Position numbers and translations under genes: made by a program
Source: Setophaga petechia
Lineage: Eukaryota > Chordata > Aves > Passeriformes > Parulidae
Assembly (NCBI GenBank): GCA_024362935.1
Contig: JANCRA010000019.1
Span: forward strand, 9,048,501 to 9,112,500
Direction of reading: 5' to 3'
Length of the DNA: 64,000 nt
Notes under the pieces: model-generated
Database searches by the model: none
Told to the model about the DNA's origin: nothing
Seen by the model: the letters and a program-made list of their open reading frames with translations, nothing else
Shown: positions 11,801 through 26,300 of the stretch, in pieces
Position numbering within the stretch: position 1 is the first letter of the stretch
How the letters are laid out: every line of letters begins with the position of its first letter

Positions 11801-14800
11801 CAGCTAAGCACCCTTGGATAGTCATATACTTTTACCAGGAATAGCTACTTTAGAAAGTTCTTCTCCTGCCCAGAAGACATGAAGAATGACCTAAGCCTGT
11901 TCACACTGAAATTTGGGATTAAGTTCTAACCAATGCAGAAGGGAAATCCACATTGCTACTGGGATTGGCATTTCTACTGAGTAAAACCGTTCATGTTGTG
12001 TAGAATTTTTTTTACCACTCATTGTATTCAAATCCTGAGCATTCTTCTGTTTCACTTACACATTTGCTGAAGAATAGAGCATACTATACTAAGGATTTGC
12101 ATGTTTTCTATAAACATTTCTTTGATATGAGGTATAGAAGAATTATCCTTCTGTAAGAAAATTTTACATGTCTCCATGACACCTTCCAAGAACGTGGACC
12201 TACCTCCCAGCACCCAAAATACCATGAAGCTCTGAGTGCTTTATTTTGGTTTACATAAATTTTGCAGAATTCTCACTACAGATCCATATACTAGTTACTC
12301 TTTCTGTCCTTTGGTAGTTTTTCATACTGAATGAGGTAGACAAAAGGACTAGAGACCATACCATTCAATAAAAGACCAGTTAACTCTGACAATGAATACA
12401 GCAAACAAGAGCTCCTTCTGCATTATTGCTTAAAATCCCTACTCTGAGGGGCTTAGACAATGCACTTGTTCTGGGCTTCAGTGAACCACAAAGTACTTTA
12501 TTCACAAATCTCCCTCTTTTTTTTAATATAGTGGAGAGAAACATGACTAAGACTTTTTCAATTATTTCCTGGTTTTACTGGCCTAATAGGAGTTTTCTCC
12601 CAGTGCATTTACAGTGTACATACATGTGTGAGGTATCTCACAAAAATAATCAACACTGTTCTTTCTGGGCTGTACATTTCAACATAAGTCAAGTGAGGAT
12701 GAAAAAAATCACAATAGGAGGACAGGAATATGCACAGAATAATCCATGATGGACTTTTTGATGGTAGTGAAGTCTCATGACAATTACTTCCAATGAGGAA
12801 ACAGCATTCCTCATGATTCCAGGAAAGCACATCCTGATGCTGCAGTCCTGAATTGCTCTTTTGCTATTTGTATAATCAGCACACTCAGATTTTCTTTCAC
12901 CTAACTTTGTCTTAGATCAGTGGCATATCAACTCATTAGCTGAACTTTACTATCTGAAAATGTCTTCAGGTAAAAAAAAAGGTTCTACACTTTGTAATGG
13001 TCAGTCTATTATGCCTATGTCAAAACGGTTATTTCATTGTTTCAAAATAACAAAATGTGAAAATATTTTATGAGTGTAACCATGAAACAGAGTGGCAATT
13101 TTATTCATTTGTTGCCCTTATGACCTGCAGTTTGTTAAGCTGATCGATATTGCTGTGTTAATTGCAGAAAATTAGCATATTGTCTCCAATATATGAACTA
13201 GTTTGATCAGAGGAAAAAAATAAAACTTATTGCATATTATATTATGTAATTCATTATTTACTTGTTATTGACACTCAAAACTTGATTATTTCATGGCCTG
13301 AAAAATGAAAATAGCCTTAAATTTGTCTCTCACTGGCTATAACCACAGATGCTACTAGTATTTATATAAAGCAGTTGACACTTCATTAGTATCCAAAAGA
13401 AATTTCCACAAGGTAATGACAAATGTAAAAATAATGTACTTAAACCTATTAGAAATGCATTTGCACTGAAACCTATGATTTAATACTACAAACTGGCTTA
13501 CTACAATTAAATACCTTTACCAACCTTCCAAGGAAGATTCAAAATGGTATATCCTATACTACATCCTCTTATTTTCCACAGACAAAAGCCCTTGCATTTT
13601 TAATCTCTCCTTAATCTCTCCTGGGCAACTTGCTCTAGATGAACCTGCTTTAGCAGGGCTTTTGGAATAGATGCTCTCCAGAGGTCCCCTCCAACCCCAG
13701 TCATTCTGTGGTTCTGTGATTAAATGAAATCTCTCATAGGCACTCATGCTCACATGCACAAAAGAGGCCAGATAGTTCACTGCAGACAAAATGCTAATTA
13801 CAATTTAAAATCTTGGAATTTTAGCTACAGCAAAATATTCTAGAACCAACAAAATCTTAATTTGGGCATCATGGAGACCTCACAATACCTTTCAGTTTAC
13901 AAATCCCAGAATCATCTCCTCTCAATTACTCCATATTTATTTTTCACTGACATATTTATTTGAATGACATATTTATTTTTCATTGATACCTGAAAGCAAT
14001 ATCTGATGAAATATATTTTTTTATCCCACCTTGGCAAAAGCCTTTCAAGTTCTTAATAATTATCTTTCCTGCACAACCTTAACTTTAATGCTGCAATCAT
14101 AAATATCACAGAGGAATGTTTTTCTAAGTTTTGATGCTTATCTGTGACAAGAATAGTGGATTGTCCTGGCATGAGTTTACTCCAATCCATCACTGGACGC
14201 CAGTGCCACCTCTCACCCATGTGCAGAGCCAGTGGGAGGGAAAAGCTCCTCCATGACTTGCATGCTCTTCATCACTGCAGTGTTTTTGGATCAGGTTTGC
14301 AGCTCACAGTAATGCAGGAACACAAACTAGCCACCCCTCACCTAACAAAGGCCATGGCAGTGAATCTCGGTCTCTGCCCCAGGCACTACAGGTCACTCTT
14401 TTCCCCAGTCACAATATTCTTTTCAGGAGTCTTATCCCCTTCACACAACATTCCAACATCCTGCTTTCTTGTGGTAAATTAGTACACAGTAATACTAACT
14501 GAAGTTGTATTTCCCCTCTTAATTCCTCTTTTGTTCACCCTCTTGGTGTCTCCCACTACATGTGGATGGTTTAAACTCAGCTCTCCTCTGTGCACTGACC
14601 GGATTAAAAAGGAATAGAGACCATAAAATCTTCAACTAGAAATATCATACTATGCCTCAGTGTAATAGCTGTAATAGCTGGACTTTGTATATCTGATTAA
14701 GTCCCCTTATTTATCACTATCCCATCTGGACAATTAGCTGACAAGTTACAAGATGCACTCTGTCTTTAAAAGTTATTCTGAATCTAATAACGCTAACAGA

Positions 14801-17800
14801 ATGCTGTTTACTCAGTAGTAAGCAAGTCTTAGCTTTTCATAAACAAATAACAGATTCATGATGGGATGCATTTAAGTTGCAGCTAGCAGACAAATAACTT
14901 ATTGGGAGCTATTGCTTTCATCCTATGATTAGACCCAGAATTCAGTTTCCATAAAACAAGAAATGCTGCCAATTTTAAATTCTTAAAGATGTTAAAATAC
15001 TGTGCTGGCATCACTAGCAAAATTTTAAATTATTAAAGCTGAAATAATTGAAATCTGAATTTATCACCTTTTATACTTTTTTCACATGCTTCAGAGCAGG
15101 CAATGAAAATGAATGCATTCAGCTTCAGGGGTTCTAGATAGGTTCACTTAAATTAAATGCACACTCTTCCAGCTGGGATTCATAGACTGTGGGAGAATAT
15201 TCATCAGGAGTTTTCATTGTTTTTACTGGGATTATTTGTAGACAGATTTGAAAAATTGTACATAGAAAGGCTCACAACTGGTAGATTTAATTTAAGGAAA
15301 AAACCGAAACATTTTAAAATACATATGTGTGAAATCAAATTTAAATACATAGCTTCCATTTGACATTTATTATAAAACTGAATTTAAAAAGAGCCAGATA
15401 AATTAAATACAGTTCAATGCAATCTAGCCAATCTGTACTACATTAACGTTTTTCATTCTCCAGGACATAGTGCCTCCCTGTGCTTTTTTTTCCCTTTAAC
15501 ATTAAAAAGCAGTGATATTTGAAAGCATACAATTACAAAGAATTGAATTTCTTTTGCCCATTGAATCCCTTTTTTCTTTTTTGTTGACTTAAATATAAGA
15601 ATTATTTTAAATGCAGATGATATATGATAACCAGGTTTTTCATCTCTGACCTTTGCGTTTCTTTCAGTGACTCAAAAGGTTTAACCTTTACTTGAAAAGC
15701 CATGTACTGATCTAATGGGATCTTTAAGGAGAACAGACATAACATTCTGATATATACATTTGCACGCTATAACCTTTAGCTCATAACCATATTCCAAGGT
15801 CAATTTAAGCACAGCTGTTACCTGCACTTGGGACACAGTCAAAGGATAGCGAAATAATATCCAGGTGACACCTTCACTGCAGGGTGGAATGGTCAGAGAG
15901 CCCTCATACACCCAGTAGTCACGCAGAAGAGGATCTGAAGCCAAAAGAAATGTGGAATTTTAATGACTATTAGGAAGTTAATGGTGTTTTTCAGCGACAG
16001 CTTATGACAGCTGTGGGCTCGCTCACATGACAGAGTTAGTAAGCAGAAGCTAAAGTGTGAATTTATAACCTGCCAAGCACTGCCCACCACTTCCTCATAT
16101 GAATGTATAGCAGCTTGTGGTCATTATATTACAGTAAGTTACCCTGCAGATGTGCATTTTAGACGTGAAATGCCACTTGGTAGATGTGAAAAATAACAAG
16201 TGCACAGCTCTTTAAATTAACACAATAAATAAGCAATCTTATGGGAATAAAGGAATTCCTTTTAATGTCAAAAGCTAGAAAGACACGTATTTTGAATGCA
16301 GAGGGTCTGTGGTGATTGAATTTTAACTGACTTCTACATTTAGGATATGTCTCAAGAACTTATTTTATTTCATTTCTTAGAAAAAAAAATCAATGAAAAT
16401 TCAGCTGAAGAAAGACTTTTCACTTTGCAATTCTGGTGACATAGTTTTTGAAATTAAATGGTGCTTTCTACCTTTGCAAAAGTGAGTTGAATTTCAGAGG
16501 GGGAAAAACATCAAGGTTTACCTTATAATGACATAATTCTTTAAGTTTATATATTTATTATTAGGTTTATAAATAACTGTTAGGATAAACAGTTGTCACT
16601 GAAGAAAATGTACAATATTTTGTGCATGCAGAGTTTTACTCTACATAAAACACATTTGATTTTCATTATTTTAATTTTAATTTCTCATAGATTTCAATCA
16701 CACTACACTTCATAAATGAGACAACACAGGGCTTTCTTTTGCTGCTGTAGGCCATACAGTCTAAAAAGTAGTAAAAAAAGAAGAGAAAACTGCCTAAAAA
16801 AGGAGAGGAAACTGCCTGACTATAAAAGAGGGCTTCTCAAAAACAAACCTAGAGAGAAACTGGAGAAAAGGGTGGTTAATCATGGCATGGAGAGCCAGGG
16901 GGAAGGTTGTGACTAACTTAACAAGGACAGAATGGGATACTGGAAACAAATAAACCTGCTTGGTGGAACTAACCTGTTACTGTCATTTCACTACTAGCTC
17001 AGAGGAATATCAGTAGAATTAAATTTTGCTAATGAAGCCTGTGATTGTCAGCAAATTGATTTTGTTTTGTTGGTGCAATTTTCTTTCTCAGCTTGGAAAT
17101 CATGCAGCAAATCCATTGACAGCGAGTTGCATTATTAAACACTCAAAAGTTAAGAACTGCAAGAATTAATTCAGCCCATCCTGTGCATGTATCGTGATAC
17201 AGTGCTATCACATGATCAGGTGTCTTTTCTGGGGAACCTTTCATTGTTTACTTGCAAAGACAGATTATTTTGTTTTGAAAAGTACATAATATTATTTAGA
17301 ATTCTCAGTACAATATGAAGCATTTGGAATTCTTTATCCTATACTATTGAAATCCTGCTTGTTAGAATAATTTCTCATTTTTCATATTTCTAATACACTC
17401 ATTTCTCCAGTGCCTGAGAGCTTAAATGAATTAATTTATCCTCCTATACCCCTGAGTGGTGAGGAAGGATAGATTATCCCCTCACTTTACAGCTGGGGAA
17501 CTGAGGCAGAGAAGATGAGGTCAAATGCATCTATTTGTTTGAGGTGTTCAATATGACATGCTTGGAACCTGATTTCTCAGAGTATTTAACTTTCTATAGC
17601 ACATAATACAGTCAGAGCACTGCTCCCATTGACTTCTCTTGGAGGTGTAAGCACTCAGCACTTCTGCAAATCAGACCCCATGATCTCAAGTCGGGCACCT
17701 GGAAAATGAGGAACACATAGTTAGAGATGACTCGTGAGCATTTTTGTTTATGTGGCTTGATCAGCATCAAACAGGAGCTGTGAGGCAGGGGTCCTGTAAA

Positions 17801-20800
17801 AAATGGTCATGCAATCAGGTGATGTTTCATAATGGATATGCATGAGAGGCACAGGCTGCCTTAATTCCTGCAATTCCTAATTGCTGAGACTTGACTTTGC
17901 AACTTGGACAATATTCTTTTGATATACTTAATATAGTTTAATGTAGACCTGGGCTACTTTGAAAAATTAAAGATCTTGCCACTATGGCAGAGTTTAGCTC
18001 AAATGGATTCCTTGCAGAAACATTACTCTTTAGAAATGTTTTTTTAAAGTCACATTTCTTACTGTTACTCTCTAACTTTTAGCTATGTAAGTTTGAATTC
18101 GCCTCCTTTTGTCCCTTCTCCTTTTTTGCTATACAACTGTCATTGCATAATGGCATTGTCTTTTGATTCTGCCAAAAAAATTACCTTGTTAAGTGGGTAG
18201 CCTTACACTTCCTATTTTATGCCCAAGCAGAGAAATGAATACACACAGCTGTCTCTCTGGATGGGTGGGTAAACCTCAACAAAGCTAGCCAGGGTGTTGT
18301 CAGCAGTGCAGAGACTACACAATCACATCCCACTCACATGACAAAGGTGCAGATTTACAGTAAATTCCAATGGGAATTCACCACCATCCCTCTTAGGATG
18401 TGCATTACCAAAATGCATTACCACTTTATAGGACACACTCAGGCTTGCAGTTTAGGCTAGGCTTTAGATTAAGATGGTCTCAGCCCCTGAAATCAGCTAC
18501 TAATCCACACACACAAAAGTAAGCAAAGGCACCTACCTGGCAATAAAGAGTTGGGATTAAAACAGGGTATTGTTTTGGACTTTCCCTGAAAAAATGAATA
18601 CAAGTCAATCTCATCTCTAGCTTCTAATTAAAATGCTGATGAGTGCCGAGGTAAAACACATTCTGTGTTCTTTTACCAATAAGCCTTGAATTCCTGTGGA
18701 AAGCAACCTCACCAAGAGCACCCATTTAGTTATCATTGCATTTGTCCTTGCAGCTACACAAACATGTATTTTTACCCTATTTTTTATTTAATTTTTAATC
18801 TTATTCCAGCAGTTTGTTAACTTTCTGCCTTTAGCACTTGGATTTCTTTCAGGTCCCAGCCTTGAAATTATGTACATGAAATTCAGGGGCTTCATATAAA
18901 AAAACAAGGGCCAAAGTGAGCTTTACCTAACTGATGTGGATAACCTTAATAAAATAATGCTGGTCCCACATACTTAATACACAAAAATGTTATGTATGCC
19001 GAAGTGTGTTTGATGCTGATCCTTTGGGAGGCATCATTATAACACAGTAACACAACGGTGAGGCCTTTCATGGCCTCCCTCTGCTTGGCTGTTGTCTCAG
19101 TAATGAAATTAGAGTTCCATACACTATTTTTTAATCTGACACCTTCATAAATAAGGAATTTATAATATTAAACATCATGCCTGAAGTTTACCATATATTA
19201 TTTGACTAAAATATTGCAATTCCTTTCTAATTTTTCTACACTTCAGCATCTGCTGAAGACAATGGTAATCTCTTCACACCAATAAAAATATGTGTCATCA
19301 ATATATCTCAAAATCCTTTTAAAATCAAAGGAATTCATGACTATTTCTATGTTACAGATCATGAAGCAAAGAGTTGAAAGTAACTTGCCCAAGGTCACTT
19401 AAGATAGTGTCAACATTTTGGAGAGCACTCAAATCCCCTCAGTCCTGCTAGGATTACTACCTGTCCTTCAGGATTCCCAGACATAATCCACTTGACAACT
19501 TGGCATTGTGTTTTTGCTCATTTCCCTGCAAGTTAATATGGGTGCTCAGTTAATCTGTAGTTTTCCTCTACAAATTAAAACCAGGCAAGTTTGGAGACAT
19601 GGCTGCTGGTGTTCACTAAGCATGTTGCAGTGCTTGCACTCACAATGACTCCATGAAAATCACTGAAAATGTAGGACTTGCAAGCAGTTACTGGTATAGA
19701 TCAAACTTTCTGAACACCAGAAAAAAGTATAAAAAATACATATTAGCAGAATAATGTTATCTGAATAAAACGCTGAGGTTTTCATGTTGGCCACCAAATG
19801 ATGGCTTTTATATGTGGTTTGACCACAGACACATCTGAAATCTATCTCTTGGCTCCATACAGACCCTTTGCTTACTTTCTCTCTGGTCATTAAAGGAAGG
19901 ATTGCTTTAGACAATGCCTTACCTTGTACTGGATGTCCTGAAGAATTTCAGTTACAGCCTTTAGGCCTGCATGCTCTTTTCCTATCTGAAATACAGCAAG
20001 CAAAGGTGAATTTCAGTATCTTGGTATTTCAGAAACTGAGGCAAAACTCAGGTCAACCAGAACAGTAAGTACTATAGCTGTTTTTAGTTTAGCTACACAA
20101 CCTTGTTTTAATCAAATACACTGATACATGACAAGTCCAAAAAATTAAATCATTATAAAACCACCAGCCAAAACTAAACAGGGCTTAAAAAAATTTAAAG
20201 CAGAGACAAATTCACAGAACAAGAGAAAGAGTCATAATTAAGTCCGGTAGGTTTTTATTAACCTTGATGTGCAGCACCTGCTCTAATGCACTATTGTGGC
20301 ATATAGATGCCAAGGATACAGTTTGTCCTCACCAGTTTTTGTCAGAAAAGTACACAGAAAGGAACAGAGTGAACAAGCATAACAGAAAATTTTTGAATTT
20401 GTTCCCATAGCATTGCAAATCTGGCCCAGGTTATCTCTGAAGCTCAGGGGAGTTTTTTCCTGCCTGCAGAGCACAGAACAGCAGATTCCCTCTCCCACAG
20501 CATCTCTGGGATCGTGCCAGTGAAAGCCAGGCTGCAGCACTGCCTCTACTGAACGCCTGTGAGGCTCTAAAGAAACACACTGAGATGAGAGATTCTAATT
20601 TTATATGGATGTTGCTCACTCTGCACACTAAACTCAGCTGCTTCTGACTCAAATCACCCATTACAGGATCCTAGTTTTGCCTTTAGAACAAAATCAGAAG
20701 AGGCAGAATGGCCTTTCACTTGATTTCTTTGCCAACCTGTACAAATACAAGGTGAGGAAAAAAAATGAGCACGAGTGAGAATGGGAGAGCTAGATCCTGA

Positions 20801-23291
20801 AAATTTTTTTTGCTTTTTATTTTTCTTGGAATAGAATGACACAGTATCCACTGGAAGGAAACAACTGAATGTCAACAAAAGGTACTTTGTTACTTCTGAG
20901 CATTTTCTTTTGTTTCAGAATGGAATTTCAATTTCAAACCTTTCAAAGTGCATAAAAGATATTTAAGTCACTTCAAAGATGCTGCTTCTAAATTAATAAT
21001 CCCCAAGAGCTGTCACTTAAATCAGTGAAAATGTTTTCATTGACCTTAAAATAATGCATTTTGAGAACCATGCTACAAAATTATTTTCCCCTGCCTTTAC
21101 CAAGAAAAAAATGGTCACCAAAGTTCCTCCCCCTGTTCTTTTAATAAACAGCTTAAATATTATTTTTTCCTTCATCAGTTGTAATTATGCCTTTCTTGGC
21201 TAATGAAAAAGCCTTCTTGGAATGCCTACAAACACTGACGTGGGTGACAGACTAGAAATGGAAAATGTATCATTGAAGTTTCAAATTTATTTAAGAACTT
21301 ATATATAACTTTCTAACTGACTCGAAGGTTACCTCTGCTGGAATGAGAAGGTGACTTACATAAGCAATTATCACACAGCCCTCTAGGACACAAAGCTGAA
21401 GACTTTCTAACTTCCAATTTTAGCAGTTCTATCTGAGTGTTGAGATGGTAACCAATGCACCTTTAAATTCAGAGGTAAAGCTCAAAGGCACTCATAAACT
21501 CGTTATGAAATATGACAAATTAATAATATCACTGTGCAAGAAAATCCATTTGATCTAAGGATGAACTTTAAACCTCTTCCTCCAAACCCATTTAAACAAA
21601 ACAGTTTGCCATTTCTCATGAGGAAGATGAGAATCTGGTATTTGAGGACTAAAACTGAAAATCTTTACAGGGTGCAGACCTTGAAAAACCTTCAACAGCA
21701 ATTAGATTATAGTGCTAACTTCCCAGATTTCATTACACCTTGTCTCCAGGAAGCTTTAAGCCTCCTCACTGCAGGTTTTCTGAGGGTCTCTGGCGTCTTG
21801 TTAACACAGTCTCTGGAGAGTGATACAACTCCACCTCACATTTGTCCTGTGTGCAGAAACACATTTGTCCCTGTGTTCAGGAAAGCACAATTCTACTACC
21901 AGTTTTTAGCAGTGCCAATGGCTTTGTAGGCCTTTTCTTTAATCTTTCCTCCTCTCCTCTATTTCCTCAACCCCTGAACAGCAGACCCAGCCAGGAATTG
22001 AGAGAAATACATCACAGAGATAGTGAAGCACTTGTCCCTCCTGACAGCCCTCATTCTGCTCTCAGAGGAATGAAGATTGGATGTCTGCTTATAGTCAGAG
22101 TCCCAGAAAGGTACCTAACAATCTATTATCCCTTCTTTAATGAACCTACTTCCAATATCCTGTTCAAATAAGAATTGATTGCTTAGCACACTTATAGGAG
22201 ACATGACTGAAAAATATCTTGCAAATAGAATACCGGCAGTCATACATTGTTTTCTTTCATGAAATCACTAAAAATTAAATAACATGGAAAGGACTTCATT
22301 ATCCTCAGACAAATGGCAGTGCATCATAGCAAGTGTAACACAGGAAACTTACCTGCACAAACAAAGCTATAATAGCTATGCCGTGCTTCTTCCCTACTGC
22401 CTCATCAATGCTGCTGTACAGTGTGGAGTTCCAGTGCATTAGATGAAGCTGAAACAAAGCAGTGCAAACAGAGCAATAGAGAAATATGTTTTGTAATTAA
22501 AACCACCAGCAATTAACAAAGCATGTTGTGTGTGCACATGCATGACTACACATATGTGCATGCTCATGGCTGTGCATGCAGGGATAAGTGGCTTTACTTA
22601 TGCTAGCACATATTGTAAATATCAGGAACACCAGGGAAAAAAACCAGATAAAGTTGCAGATAAAGTGATGTACAGCCAGTTACCAAAAAACTATATCAAA
22701 GGTGTGAATGACTATAGTAATGGTGATTCAACAACTCTCTCAATCTGAATACTGAAATAATGTCAGCTAATGAAATCCACCAACATTGCCCCTCAGCCAG
22801 CCAGCTCTCTCTCAAGGTAGGAGAATTATTATGGACATAGGCTGTCCAAACACACATTAGACTGACTGACTGTACTATCACAATGCCACTAGTCTCACAC
22901 ACTACCTCCCAAGACAAATCATTCAAATGTCAGTAGTAAGAGTAGAAGTGATTTCAGAAAAGGTTAAACACAGAAAAAGTCAAGCAGAGAAAAGTGGCTT
23001 GAGGATCACCTTAGGGGTAAGGGTGAAAGAAAGAGATGGTAAAGAGCAAAGGAGCTAATGCAGGAATACGTGGGAGACAGTGGACACTGGACAGTAAATG
23101 CAAAGTCTGTTGTGGTGAAGTGTCTCAACATCTGGGAAGTAGTGTTTGAGAAAAGTTCTGGAAGACAGACTAGCACGAAGTTGGAAAGAAAGGAGGGGAG
23201 GGAGATGAGGGGGAACAGAAAAGTGCTGGAAAACAGTGACAGTTGGGAAGGGGAGGGAGGGAGGAAAGGAAGGAAAGGAAGGAAAGGAAGG

Positions 23292-23323
<32 letters not shown>

Positions 23324-26300
23324 AGCATTTTGAACATGAGTTTTTTCCAGAAATAAATGTAAATGTAATCTCTGTGCCCAGGTCTGATAACACTGTAGAG
23401 CTTCAATATCCTAAGCACAGCTGCTTTGAAGTTTATCTGCTAACTCTCAGACTTAATTTCCATTGTAAAATCATGCTGAATGTTTTGTTCAGTCATGTGT
23501 CTAAGAATTTAAAATGTCATTTTTATACCTAACATTGTTTCCACCTTCAGCAAAATTAGTTTTTAAAGCAAAATTAGGTTTTAAAGTGTACCTTATTTTT
23601 TTTTTATTTCTGTGCAGAAACAGCCTCTGTGAAATGCTTATTGCCCCTTACACAACAGGAGCTCATTTAGGCATCTCAGCATTTCAGAATACCAGTTCTT
23701 CAAGCAATCCCTCTCCACTTATTTATTTCCAATATGAATTTTAGGTACTCCTCTTGATGACTGTTATTCCAAAAGTAAATACAAACTTTTAAATGAACGT
23801 ATTGTAAATTGAATTAAATTCCAGATTACAACACAAGTAATTTTATTCATTTTTATCAAAGGCATCTGCCGTGGCAAAAAAATTAAACACTTTTCTTAGC
23901 AAATACAATAAATCGTTTTTACATGAGAACACTAATATAAGTAATCTATTTGTCCACAGATACAAAACTTCTAGACACAAAAATGCTCCCTGTTAGAACT
24001 AAGCCCATGGAATTAACTCGGTTGTGTGCATTTTATCACTACTAAAAAGCTTTATTACACATTTGATTTGCCCTTGGATTTTAAAGCCAGAGGATCAAAT
24101 AATGTGATTTCAGTGTCTGAGGTCTCTCCAGAAGAGCCTGGCATTCACACCAGCTCCCCACTAGAGGGGGATCACGGAGTCCCACAGTCCACACCAAAAT
24201 CCTGATGTTAAGAGGGAAATTAGAAAGAAAAATTGGTTGTGGTGACTACAGTGGGGATGGCAGTGTTACATTCCCTTGGAGATGAAGTCTAATCTGTCTG
24301 CATTCTGACAACAGCACATTTTCTCTAAACAGATCCAAAAGGAAAATACTGAGCCCCAGAAAGAGGAAAATGAACAAGCACTTCAAATTGTTCAAGCAAT
24401 GACTCCAGTTTATCCAGAAACACACTGTCTTATCTTAAGCAGCAGGTTCATCAGGGCACAGAGTTCCCTGTGATAAGGCTGCATCACCTGGAAAATGACA
24501 CCAAAACTTCTGTGTAATGCTATAAAATGTTAAGAGTTCTACAATTAGTCTGTGCAGCAGTACATATACACGTAAAGGTAACGGTGACACCTCCAGACTG
24601 GGTTCAGGTTTAGTAATCAACATCACTAAAGGTACTGAAAAATAGGCGATCAGCACTTTCTGGTCTAAAGGTTTCTGTAACTTTGAGAGTCTGCTCAAGG
24701 ATGTTTAAATTCCATAGTAGGCTCCTTGGAACAAGATCCATCATTTTGCACTGAGTTGCTAGCACCCAAAGTAGGATGAACTTCTGATCTGTATTTAAAG
24801 ATGGCCATAATAGTGTTAGAGGTGGCTCTAATTACAGTGGATTAGTGATATATTTTTTACACAGCAGGTTGCAAACTTGCTGTCATAAACACCAAAGACA
24901 ACAGGTAGAGAGCACTTCTAAACCCATGACCGTAGATGACTGGGGAGTGCAACAATAAAAGTGGTCAGGCTCATATGTTCTTTCCACATAGCACTCCTTA
25001 TTTGTAGTGCTAACAACAGCACACTGGATGCACTGCAGTGTATTTGCTACCTTCCCGTGTCCTGACTCAAGATGATATTCAGAATTAGCTCTTCACAGAA
25101 AATGTTCTATCATTAGTGATTTACAAACTGAAATTAGAAAGGCAACCTAATGGAAAATAATAATTAATACCATTATATTTCCAAACAGCAGGCCAAAGTG
25201 TCATTTAACTTAATAAGACCATGCATGCACACTCAAATAATTAAACACATTTGATTATGCACTTAAATAAAAGGAAGTAAAATTATTTCTTCTACAAAGC
25301 AAGAAAAATGTAGCTCAAAGCAGGGCTGGGTGAGTACATGAAAAAGTAATTCAGAAAGTGAGGTAGCAAGGAAATAGTAAACGCTTGTTGCAAAGCCTGC
25401 GGGTTTTTTAAATCATGTTTCATCCTGTGTTCTGGAGCTGTTCTGACTTTTGTGTGTTCTTTTTTATTTGCAATCTAACATCAGACAACAGTTTTCCAAA
25501 AAAAAAGATGGCAACAAGTCTACAAACATTACAAAATCTGAACTCTTGAGAGTACAGACCACAAAAAACATGGCCTATAACTCTTGTTAATATTTATGGG
25601 AATCAGATGTGCACAAAGGAAAGACCACAGTGCTTTCACAAATCTTGAAACTGTTACAATTATATAATGCCCACGCACATGGAAAACGTCATATCCATGC
25701 CTCTGTATCCCACAACTAGGAATAATCACAGAGCCTAACAATGTTCTGTATTTTAGTAACCTTCATTTTTAAATCTATTTGAGACAGCTGTTTGAAAAGT
25801 GCTCAGTCACAAGGGGTGCCAGCCCCTGATGTGAACATAACCATGCAGGGCTTTTTGAACAATCAGTTACAGTGCATTGGCAGCTTCCCATTGTGTGGTT
25901 TTCATTCAGAGTACAAAGCAGCCACACATGTCAGTGTGGTAGGAAAGGCTTTGCTCACCTTGTCAGGTAATGTTTTGATACTTTGCAGTTCTGATGGTTC
26001 TACACAGCCAAAATGAGTCAGCTATGCTGTTACTGATTATCGGTGACTGGCTTGACATGCCAGACAGTATATTTTTACAAAATAATCAGAAAGCTATCAG
26101 AAAATCCTTAGCACTCAAAAAATCCACTTTTCTCTTGAAAGAACCATAATTTTGGGCCTTTTAATATTACAGCTGTAAATCAAAGAATTGTAGTAGAGGC
26201 TTCTTTAGAATCAGATAAACTGAAAACTCATGAAGGCAAATAATAATAAAGGGTTGATAAAGTTGACTTGCTCTGAAGTGAAGAGCTGGAGAGGCTCTCC

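Larger units (their letters stand above)
8845..15821 (-). other. CA8 intron 7
   Basis: 7-kb phase-0 intron. It contains a solo LTR (10.94-11.68 kb), short direct duplications linking 10.4-10.8 kb with 11.35 and 12.33 kb, a CR1 3' end (13.6 kb) and a small AT-rich tandem repeat (13.93 kb). No gene is seen. Confidence 0.85.
15935..18536 (-). other. CA8 intron 6
   Basis: 2.6-kb phase-1 intron with a MIR-like relic near 17.5 kb and a possible second old repeat near 17.6-17.7 kb. No gene is seen. Confidence 0.85.

Noticed and set aside
21534..21929. 131-codon plus-strand open frame in CA8 intron 4
   Set aside because: Contains a CPVCRN-like stretch, but with no second Cys/His cluster that would make a zinc finger or RING. 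Treated as chance.
23055..23418. Open frames on both strands over the GGAA repeat
   Set aside because: Simple repeats of GGAA read as Lys/Gly/Arg/Glu or Pro/Ser/Leu/Phe runs in all frames, so this is a repeat artefact.
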